This document shows, piece by piece, positions 6,879 to 12,137 of a stretch of DNA of 21,633 nucleotides (its first letter is position 1; every line of letters starts with the position of its first letter). The position numbers were made by a program, and so were the translations under genes. A model generated the notes under the pieces. It was not told the DNA's origin. It made no database searches and was given only the letters and a program-made list of their open reading frames with translations. Source of the DNA: a virus; the IMG/VR virus record IMGVR_UViG_3300022680_000119, positions 1-21,633 of that record, one strand, 5' to 3'.

Positions 6879-8325
6879 GTCTTTCTTTTGCCTCCTTTAC
6901 AATAATTTGCATACGTTCATTACGCTGGCGTTTTTCTCTTAATCCTTTCAATAATCCGACGTCAACGGATTTCGTTGTTGTAAGATAAATTACAAGTAAA
7001 CTTCCTTTTTTACCAACCTTAATAAAACGAGAACGCGATTGCTGAAAGGTTTCAAGACCAGGCGGTAATGAATAATAGATCATAGTAGACGCGGCGGAAT
7101 AATCCGAACCAAACTTTTGCGTTCCAGGCTGTATTACGCAATACTGATAATAGCCTTGTTGAAATTTACGTCTTCGAAGGTTCCGTTGATTCTTCGATAC
7201 TTCGCCGTGAATAATAGTGGTACGTCCAGGAAGCCACCGCAGCCTATCCTGAATTACCTTTATTTCGTCAACGTGATGAGCCCAGATAATTACCTGCTGA
7301 CCTTTTAATTCAGATTGAAGTAATGTAACAAGAAGTTCAAGTTTTCCGTTCCATACAACTTTACCATCAACGATTCCTCCGGCAAGCCTTCGAAGAAAGG
7401 CAAATTGCGCTACCGACCAAACCGTTTTATATTCGATTCCGTCGATTTCCATAAGGAAATTTGTTTCCATATCATTATACAGCTTCGCAGCAGCTGGGGA
7501 AAACTTCGCGATCTTTACTTCTTCAATTATTTCGCCTTCAAGGTCAACCTGATCGCGCGTTAAGAAGAAGCAATGTTTTGCTAACTTTTTCGAAAGCCTT
7601 CTGCGCGCTTCTAATTTAATGAACCATTGTTTGTTACCTGGATCAAGTCCGCGCGTAAAATTATAGTGACGCCATCGATAAAACGATGGTTCATTCAGGA
7701 TAGCGGGGTTCACCCAGTTGAGTTGCTGATGATATTCGAGTTCTGTTTCCGGAGCTGGCGTTCCGGTAAGAAGAACGCGGACGGCTTGAGGATGTGAAAA
7801 CGAATTAAACATTGCTTTCGTTCGTGCGCTATCCGGATTCTTTAAAAATGTAGATTCATCCGCAACGATTGCTTGCCACGGAAGAGGAGAAAACTTTTCA
7901 TGTATTTCTGCGCGTACGGCATCGTGATTAAGTAGACACCATATCGGCACTTCTTCTTCGATATACTGCTCATACGCTTCGTCGATTAATCGTTCACGTT
8001 TTTTCTTCGAACAATCGAACCGATAAATATTCTGGTATCCGTCAAGGAATAAATCTTCGTGCCATCCGTCAAATGCGGAAAACGGCGCCAATATCAAATT
8101 TAATCTTCTATTACGGTACTTCAAGACGCGAATCGTGACCAGAGTCTTTCCGAGACGCATCTCAACGAAAAATACTGGGTGCGGTTCGTTAATACCGTAC
8201 TTGAACATATTCTTCTGATAAAGGCGTAAAATTCGCCTCCGGAAGTTCCTACAAAAAGAAGAAACCGACGTTTCCGCCGGTTCCTTTTCCGTAAGCGATA
8301 TAACTGATGTTCGGCGATAGGCCAT
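6865..8325 (-). CDS. SNF2-type superfamily 2 DNA helicase/translocase
   Basis: 486 residues. Motif I is at 55-61 (EMRLGKT, the SNF2 DEMGLGKT with changes), motif II at 156-159 (DEST, followed by FLKN), motif III at 187-190 (TGTP), motif V around 400-408 (QPGTQKFGSD), and motif VI around 429-440 (Q-x-R-x-R-x2-K-x-GK). This is the short SNF2-like helicase common in phage replication blocks, thought to remodel forks or recombination intermediates. The ATG directly follows the TAA of the upstream K/A-tailed gene (TAAATG), without a clear SD, so expression may rely on translational coupling. Motif VI has KK where most relatives have GQ. Confidence 0.93.
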   Translation of the reverse strand: MAYRRTSVISLTEKEPAETSVSSFCRNFRRRILRLYQKNMFKYGINEPHPVFFVEMRLGKTLVTIRVLKYRNRRLNLILAPFSAFDGWHEDLFLDGYQNIYRFDCSKKKRERLIDEAYEQYIEEEVPIWCLLNHDAVRAEIHEKFSPLPWQAIVADESTFLKNPDSARTKAMFNSFSHPQAVRVLLTGTPAPETELEYHQQLNWVNPAILNEPSFYRWRHYNFTRGLDPGNKQWFIKLEARRRLSKKLAKHCFFLTRDQVDLEGEIIEEVKIAKFSPAAAKLYNDMETNFLMEIDGIEYKTVWSVAQFAFLRRLAGGIVDGKVVWNGKLELLVTLLQSELKGQQVIIWAHHVDEIKVIQDRLRWLPGRTTIIHGEVSKNQRNLRRRKFQQGYYQYCVIQPGTQKFGSDYSAASTMIYYSLPPGLETFQQSRSRFIKVGKKGSLLVIYLTTTKSVDVGLLKGLREKRQRNERMQIIVKEAKERHGYR

Positions 8326-8787
8326 TTACTTTTTACGCGCTGCTTTCTTCGCACCCTTTTTCGCCGGAACCTTTTTTACTGCAGGTTTCTTTGCTGCAGG
8401 TTTCTTTGCGGCTGCCTTCTTCGCCGCAGGCTTTTTGTCAGTTACCGCTTCTTCCTTCTTCGCTACTTTCTTTTTACTACCGGAACCGTGAACGTATTCC
8501 TGAAGTTTTCCGTCTACCATAACGAACTTCTTCATTGTCTTTTCGAACTTCCCGCGCTTTCCTTCGTTCATTTCGCGACGGACTACTCCGACACGGCGGA
8601 CAGGAAATTCACGATCGGTAAATTTATCATTTACCATTTCAGCGATCTTTTCGTCATCATACTTCTGAAGCGTAATCAGTTCGGCGCAATATTCTTTACG
8701 CTGACGACCGGCACCTTTTTCTTTCGCTTTCGGAGAAGTGATGGTGGTTTCTGTTGAGGAATCGGATGATTTTTTCTTGACAGCCAT
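8326..8787 (-). CDS. putative DNA-binding protein with histone H1-like lysine/alanine tail
   Basis: 153 residues. Residues 31-75 form a compact segment with helix-turn-helix-like spacing (DDEKIAEMVNDKF, then RRVGVVRREMNEG), suggesting a small sequence-reading domain. Residues 104-153 are repeats of AAKKPAAKK type, like histone H1 or bacterial AlgP/Hc1 tails that bind DNA without sequence preference. The protein begins MAVKKK, like the Sak4-like ATPase, and ends GAKKAARKK, like the ssDNA-binding-like protein. SD AAAGGAG. Could be a regulator, a nucleoid-type protein or a replication accessory; the HTH reading is tentative, the tail is certain. Confidence 0.75.
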   Translation of the reverse strand: MAVKKKSSDSSTETTITSPKAKEKGAGRQRKEYCAELITLQKYDDEKIAEMVNDKFTDREFPVRRVGVVRREMNEGKRGKFEKTMKKFVMVDGKLQEYVHGSGSKKKVAKKEEAVTDKKPAAKKAAAKKPAAKKPAVKKVPAKKGAKKAARKK

Positions 8788-8799
8788 GATTGGCTCCTT

Positions 8800-9069
8800 T
8801 CATAAGATTGTGGATTCGACGTATACACCTTCAATTTCAGGCGGAACGTCCACCCGTTCTTCGATATATACTTTTCTTTGTTTCGCAGTTGCAATAGCTT
8901 CTATAATACGAACTTCGTTCACATTTTCTGGAAACGGAGTTGAATATAATTCTTTCCATTCGTTTTGTAATAGAATTTCCAACTTTTTTGATCTGGACGC
9001 AGAAAGCTTGAATATATAATATTCGGCGGACGCAAGTGATTTAATAGCTTTCGGGGAATCCAAGTCCAT
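8800..9069 (-). CDS. small hypothetical protein
   Basis: 89 residues, not recognised. Charged alpha/beta sequence; residues 50-90 carry a conserved-looking ENVNEVRIIEAIATAK stretch. The ATG shares its first base with the stop of the upstream gene (TAATG), so translation is coupled. It ends 12 nt before the K/A-tailed gene. Coding character is supported by the continuous tiling of the operon; function unknown. Confidence 0.65.
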   Translation of the reverse strand: MDLDSPKAIKSLASAEYYIFKLSASRSKKLEILLQNEWKELYSTPFPENVNEVRIIEAIATAKQRKVYIEERVDVPPEIEGVYVESTIL

Positions 9070-9320
9070 TATTCGTCCTCTCTCGTTGGTTTCAGAATCT
9101 TATTTAACGCCGCTGCCGTTTCTTCTCGAGCCGTATTCTTTCCGCGTATATACGCGCCACGAATAGCTTTTGCCATATTTTGAAACGCGTCATCTGGGAT
9201 AAAGTCTGTGTTGACGGTAAGGAACGCAACTTTATGGTGTAAGGAGGAAAAGCCGATCGATTTTTCATATACTTCGATATATTCATTTTTAAAAATCTTG
9301 AATTTCCTTTTCGCTGCCAT
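9069..9320 (-). CDS. small hypothetical protein
   Basis: 83 residues from ATG 9320, which has AAGGAG 5 nt upstream. An in-frame GTG at 9326 overlaps that SD and is a worse start. The sequence is basic at the N-terminus (AAKRKFKIFKNEY) and helical at the C-terminus (residues ~45-80, ending ALNKILKPTREDE). Not recognised. It lies between the 26-aa membrane peptide and the 89-aa gene with coupled overlaps. Confidence 0.65.
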   Translation of the reverse strand: MAAKRKFKIFKNEYIEVYEKSIGFSSLHHKVAFLTVNTDFIPDDAFQNMAKAIRGAYIRGKNTAREETAAALNKILKPTREDE

Positions 9321-9329
9321 ATTCACTCC

Positions 9330-9410
9330 TTAATTAAACATTGTTTCTGCAAACTTATAGAAACATACTCCGATTAATGCAATTCCGGATATTCCTATAA
9401 ATAAACCCAT
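9330..9410 (-). CDS. 26-aa single-pass membrane microprotein
   Basis: Too short for usual ORF cut-offs. ATG at 9410 is preceded by AAGGAG with 6-nt spacing, and that SD overlaps the stop of the upstream gene. The peptide MGLFIGISGIALIGVCFYKF (then AETMFN) has one uninterrupted hydrophobic segment, residues 3-17, with a C-terminal Lys, i.e. a likely inner-membrane peptide. The TAA is followed at once by the SD of the next gene. It fills an otherwise odd ~100-nt gap in a tightly tiled operon, which supports it being real. Function unknown; membrane microproteins in phage early operons can affect host physiology or lysis timing. Confidence 0.6.
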   Translation of the reverse strand: MGLFIGISGIALIGVCFYKFAETMFN

Positions 9411-9420
9411 TTACTTCTCC

Positions 9421-9654
9421 TTATGTAAAGTTGCGTTCAAATATAGTTGTTACGTCGGAAATGGTTAAAGCGTCAGGAGGAGCGTTTCGACTTCTAAACG
9501 ATCCAACGACGGTTCCTTTATCGTCTTCGATATAACCGAAGTAATGACCGCAGTTATATTCTATATCAAGGAACTGCGAAACTTTAATTCGGTATCCGGT
9601 TTTATTCTTCGCGATATCAAGCGATATCGTAAGAACTTTTATTTGCCGCGCCAT
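9421..9654 (-). CDS. small hypothetical protein
   Basis: 77 residues, not recognised. Beta-rich pattern (QIKVLTISLDIAK, YRIKVSQFLDIEY, HYFGYIEDDKGTVVGSF), suggesting a small beta-barrel or OB-like fold; this is a guess from pattern only. The ATG overlaps the stop of the upstream 37-aa ORF as TAATG, so it depends on translational coupling rather than its own clear SD. Confidence 0.65.
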   Translation of the reverse strand: MARQIKVLTISLDIAKNKTGYRIKVSQFLDIEYNCGHYFGYIEDDKGTVVGSFRSRNAPPDALTISDVTTIFERNFT

Positions 9655-9767
9655 TATGCTGCCGCCATTTCATCGTCGGTAAGTTCGCCGCAGGAGTATC
9701 TATCTTCATACGTCGCATCCAGTTCTTCTTGTGATAGCTGTTCCAGTTCTTCTTTTGTTCTTTCCAT
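9654..9767 (-). CDS. 37-aa acidic microprotein, first gene of the replication operon
   Basis: ATG at 9767 has GGAGG with 5-nt spacing and the TAA overlaps the next ATG (TAATG). The peptide starts MERTKEELEQLSQEELDATY and ends GELTDDEMAAA; it is acidic and probably helical. It supplies the coupled start for the following gene, so it may be a leader peptide as much as a functional product. A 90-residue reading in another frame over the same DNA lacks such an SD and coupling and is rejected. Confidence 0.6.
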   Translation of the reverse strand: MERTKEELEQLSQEELDATYEDRYSCGELTDDEMAAA

Positions 9768-9790
9768 ATCGACCTCCGAAGGAAAAAGAA

Positions 9791-9887
9791 GAACCGGGGA
9801 GCATTGAGATTTTCGACCCGCGCATTGACGCTTTCCGAAACCATGAATTTATTCGAAATAGCCTGCGCTCGACGGACGCCCCGGTTC
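9791..9887 (-). repeat. 9-bp perfect inverted repeat in the leader, attenuator-like
   Basis: GAACCGGGG at 9791-9799 and CCCCGGTTC at 9879-9887 are exact reverse complements, 79 nt apart. On the minus-strand transcript the downstream arm is followed by TTCTTTTTCC, then by the GGAGG and ATG of the operon's first gene. The layout resembles a terminator stem with a large structured loop, i.e. an attenuator or leader RNA element. Structure not calculated. Confidence 0.45.
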
Positions 9888-9894
9888 AATTCTA

Positions 9895-9921
9895 TTTATA
9901 TAATGTATCCGGCGCTGACAA
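9895..9921 (-). promoter_or_regulatory. possible sigma70-type promoter (weak)
   Basis: Minus strand TTGTCA (9921-9916) is 5/6 to the -35 consensus; TATAAA (9900-9895) is 5/6 to the -10, but spacing is only 15 nt. It would place the start of transcription just before the inverted repeat. Non-ideal spacing lowers confidence. Confidence 0.3.
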
Positions 9922-9936
9922 AACTTTTACTGTTCT

Positions 9937-10142
9937 TTACAGACGACATTGCTCCATCCGGATACGTAATTTTCGCGTATGTTCTTTTATAAAACGTAGA
10001 TTTTCAATGAGCCACTTAAAGCAATCCGGTTTCGTTAAATCTACTAATCCGCGTTTCCGCGTCGTTCGGCTTTAACTACCGCCGAACCGTTTTTCTTTAA
10101 GTTCCGAGATAAAATATACAGCTTCTCGGCGAAATAGTCCAT
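9937..10142 (-). pseudogene. possible frameshifted small gene (two overlapping frames)
   Basis: From ATG 10142 a 32-aa ORF (begins MDYFAEKLYILSRNLKKNGS) ends at TAG-TAG near 10044. In the -1 frame, an ORF with no start codon runs from 10071 to TAA at 9937 (44 codons, including LVDLTKPDCFKWLIENLRF). Joined by a shift inside the overlap they would give one basic protein of about 65-70 residues. I see no good slippery heptamer, so a mutation or a sequencing error is likelier than programmed frameshifting. The ATG lacks a clear SD, but a TATAAT lies ~27 nt upstream. Family not recognised. Confidence 0.35.
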
Positions 10143-10168
10143 AAATTTATGAAGTATTTTCGAGCGTG

Positions 10169-10197
10169 ATTATAACTATTTTAAAATCAAGGAGTTA
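10169..10197 (-). promoter_or_regulatory. possible promoter with consensus -10
   Basis: Minus strand TATAAT at 10174-10169 is a perfect -10 in AT-rich DNA; the -35 at the right distance (TAACTC, 10197-10192) is poor. It would direct transcription toward the small ORF at 10142 and the replication operon, possibly with an activator. Confidence 0.35.
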
Positions 10198-10243
10198 TGA
10201 ATCTAACTTTTTTGTTTAATCGATAAATTAATACGTTTTTAAT

Positions 10244-10310
10244 AAGAAGTTAATAAAAAATAACTACTAAGAGGAGGGGGATAGGATATTCTTTATTTTA
10301 TTAACTTCTT
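10244..10310. repeat. perfect 15-bp inverted repeat
   Basis: AAGAAGTTAATAAAA at 10244-10258 is the exact reverse complement of TTTTATTAACTTCTT at 10296-10310, separated by 37 bp that contain a G-rich run. A partial third copy (TTAACTTTTTATTAAAA) lies at about 10394-10410. Could be a protein-binding pair or an origin stem. Confidence 0.8.
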
Positions 10311-10333
10311 TACAAATAAGAATAGTAAATAAA

Positions 10334-10349
10334 ATATATCCGGATATAT
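10334..10349. repeat. 16-bp perfect palindrome
   Basis: ATATATCCGGATATAT is fully self-complementary, with a CCGG centre in an AT-rich setting; operator-like geometry. No binding protein can be named. Confidence 0.75.
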
Positions 10350-10397
10350 AAACAGGGTACTTCTAAGGGGGAGGATTAAGTATTAATTTCGTATTAA

Positions 10398-10460
10398 CTT
10401 TTTATTAAAAGAGAAACCGGTGCCTGAATAAACGCGCGGAAATTCGAGGCAACCGGTTTC
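10398..10460 (-). terminator. terminator of the late (structural) operon
   Basis: After the lipase stop the minus strand forms a stem of GAAACCGGT and GCCT arms (10452-10460 with 10413-10421, and 10447-10450 with 10422-10425, one bulged base), a 21-nt loop, then TCTCTTTTAATAAAAAG. The 13-bp stem plus T-rich tail is a good intrinsic terminator and separates late from replication transcription. Confidence 0.75.
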
Positions 10461-10467
10461 ATCCTAA

Positions 10468-10484
10468 ATAGTGCCAGGCACTAT
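10468..10484. repeat. 17-bp palindrome spanning the lipase stop codon
   Basis: ATAGTGCC-A-GGCACTAT has perfect 8-bp arms around one base. The TAG stop of the lipase lies within the arm. With a one-base centre it is poorly suited to an RNA hairpin and better suited to a dimeric protein site; function unknown. Confidence 0.7.
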
Positions 10485-11155
10485 ATTCGGTTAATACATT
10501 TTGAATAGACTTTCTGCGTATGATTTATTATTCCGCGAATAAACGCAAGAAATGGAAAAGCAGAAGTATGAAGGACCAAGTGCGGATCAACGTGAGTGTA
10601 TCCAAGTGCACGAGGCGGCACCTTCGTTACGATATCGTATTTTGTTCGAACATTAAGAAATTCGATTTCGTCAATATCTTCGATAGCAGCAGCATACCGT
10701 TTTCCACCCTGCCGTGGCGCCGCGAACGGTACGCACTTCGAACTGATATGCAATTCAACCCAGAGGCGCCAGGCTGCGATAGTACAAAGCGCGCCGCCTC
10801 GAGAATGACCGGTAAATTCTACCGTGTAACCTTCGACAACCCATTTCCGGATAACTGCCCAGAGTTTATCACGTACTGCAATAAATCCTTCCCAGAATCC
10901 TTCGTGAACGCGCGCTTCGTGCTTCTTAAATTCAACACGATCGATCGCGTCAAAGTTTTCTTTCCAGGCTGGGAGTCCTCGTGTTCCTCGAAATGAAACG
11001 ATAACACGTTTACTTTCGTGATCAACTTCGATTAAAACCAAATCATACTTATTATGAATCGATACGAAATCATCCCTCACCTGGGAATAGTCCGTCACGC
11101 CGTACGCTTTGTCAGCGTGTTTCCAAAGACGTTTTACATCTGCGATAGTTATCAT
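10481..11155 (-). CDS. class 3 lipase/esterase (alpha/beta hydrolase)
   Basis: 224 residues. The nucleophile elbow is G116-H-S118-R-G120-G, the class 3 lipase GxSxG. SFRGTRG (54-60) is the oxyanion-side strand typical of the family, D174 (YDIVTKVP) is the likely acid and H212 (NHTQKVY) the likely catalytic His, with H188 an alternative. No signal peptide is evident. It is the last gene of the structural operon, directly after a tail fibre (ATG follows the fibre's TAA, SD GAGGAA). Possible roles are a virion-borne enzyme that deacylates surface polysaccharide or lipid during adsorption, or a lysis-time esterase acting on envelope lipid. Enzyme class is secure; substrate and timing are not known. 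Confidence 0.9.
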   Translation of the reverse strand: MITIADVKRLWKHADKAYGVTDYSQVRDDFVSIHNKYDLVLIEVDHESKRVIVSFRGTRGLPAWKENFDAIDRVEFKKHEARVHEGFWEGFIAVRDKLWAVIRKWVVEGYTVEFTGHSRGGALCTIAAWRLWVELHISSKCVPFAAPRQGGKRYAAAIEDIDEIEFLNVRTKYDIVTKVPPRALGYTHVDPHLVLHTSAFPFLAFIRGIINHTQKVYSKCINRI

Positions 11156-11156
11156 A

Positions 11157-12128
11157 TTAGTTCCTCACTTCATAACGAAAATGCATTTTGCCAAAGCTGA
11201 AGCCAGTACCAGCTGTGAATCCTTCATGAAACCGTAAATAAAAAGTTAATCCTGGAATACGGCTCATAGATAAAGTAACCATTGTACTTAATGATCCGGC
11301 GATGGTTGGACGCTGACACCAGGAAATTGCGGCAGCACGTTCATACAATGTAATATCTGTTAAAGGCGCATCAAATATATCCGCCGGTACTGGCGAGTAT
11401 ATTAACTGACCAAATGTCGCGGTTAATTCACCTTCAACATATTCCATTATTAAATCGATAATGTTATCGTGTCGACGCCAACGCCAAGTCCACGGAGCGT
11501 CAGGAATAAAGGTTCCGGTTGAATCAGTTCCTACAGTCGTTGATCCTTCTCGGTATTCGGTCATAATCTTTCCGGAATTAACGCGGAAACCAGAAGAACC
11601 TCCTGAAGCATGTATTATCCCTCCTGACGTTACTTCCGGAGCGCTTAAATCGATAGCTACACCTGCTGACATAAGGATGTAATCCCCGCCAGTAATATCG
11701 ACTTCGTACGCTCCTTCAAGATAAAGATAATTACCGCTATCGATCCAGATGTCTCCGCCTTCCATGGTAAAGTTACCTGAACACGTAATATCGATCTGAT
11801 CACCGACGTTTATGTCAAGATCATCTGTTACATCGATATTCATATCAGTAGAAATAGCATCAGCTGAACCGATACTCCTGACAGTAAGATTCCTGTTGTC
11901 ATTACCAGGTGTATTATCGAATAAATCAGCATTGAAGTATTCAGTCCAATCGTTTACAAGACGATGAAGGAAATTAAACCATTGCCGTGGCGGGAATTCT
12001 TTGAAAGCCCACCCTTCAAGTTTTTTACTCGGATCACTTAAATCAGGATCAGCAACATTATTCTGTCCTGATGTAGGATCGATAACATCATTCACTGCCC
12101 ATTGTGGATACTTATCAGGTATCGGCAT
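11157..12128 (-). CDS. tail fibre protein
   Basis: 323 residues. The N-terminus (PQWAVND ... GWAFKEFPPRQWFNFL, about 8-54) matches the start of many phage fibres, where the PP-x-x-W-x-N segment attaches to the baseplate or the preceding fibre. Residues ~80-190 show short alternating strands with D/N-I-x-I and G/S turns, as in trimeric beta-helical shafts. Residues ~195-323 are a beta-rich tip that would contact the receptor. Followed by the lipase and preceded by the large adhesin, it is probably the distal receptor-binding fibre. No chaperone gene is seen next to it. SD GGAG. Confidence 0.75.
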   Translation of the reverse strand: MPIPDKYPQWAVNDVIDPTSGQNNVADPDLSDPSKKLEGWAFKEFPPRQWFNFLHRLVNDWTEYFNADLFDNTPGNDNRNLTVRSIGSADAISTDMNIDVTDDLDINVGDQIDITCSGNFTMEGGDIWIDSGNYLYLEGAYEVDITGGDYILMSAGVAIDLSAPEVTSGGIIHASGGSSGFRVNSGKIMTEYREGSTTVGTDSTGTFIPDAPWTWRWRRHDNIIDLIMEYVEGELTATFGQLIYSPVPADIFDAPLTDITLYERAAAISWCQRPTIAGSLSTMVTLSMSRIPGLTFYLRFHEGFTAGTGFSFGKMHFRYEVRN

Positions 12129-12137
12129 AATCTCTCC

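Larger units (their letters stand above)
9768..9936 (-). other. leader region upstream of replication operon
   Basis: I see no convincing gene here. It holds a weak promoter candidate at the upstream end, a long-range inverted repeat (9791-9887) and the GGAGG of the first microprotein. Confidence 0.5.
10190..10411. other. AT-rich non-coding region, candidate origin/regulatory region
   Basis: No ORF of note on either strand. The DNA is very AT-rich and holds a 15-bp inverted repeat, a 16-bp palindrome and two G-rich direct motifs on the plus strand (within 10268-10290 and 10364-10384, sharing TAAG, a GGGGG run and AGGAT). It lies exactly between the late terminator and the replication operon. 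This arrangement is common for phage origins and replication promoters; assignment is by inference. Confidence 0.45.

Noticed and set aside
8380-8410. 15-bp direct repeat around CTGCAGGTTTCTTTG
   Set aside because: Explained by the repeated AAKKPA codons of the lysine/alanine tail, not a separate element.
9617-9889. Minus-strand 90-aa ORF
   Set aside because: No SD; overlaps the well-initiated 37-aa ORF and the 77-aa gene in another frame, and its composition is unlike a normal protein.
9731-10075. Plus-strand 114-aa ORF across the leader
   Set aside because: It runs against all other genes, has no good SD and mirrors the better minus-strand readings of the same DNA.
10188-10221. Plus-strand 8-codon ORF (ATG at 10197) after GGAG
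   Set aside because: Too short and on the wrong strand; SD-like GGAG alone in AT-rich DNA is weak evidence.
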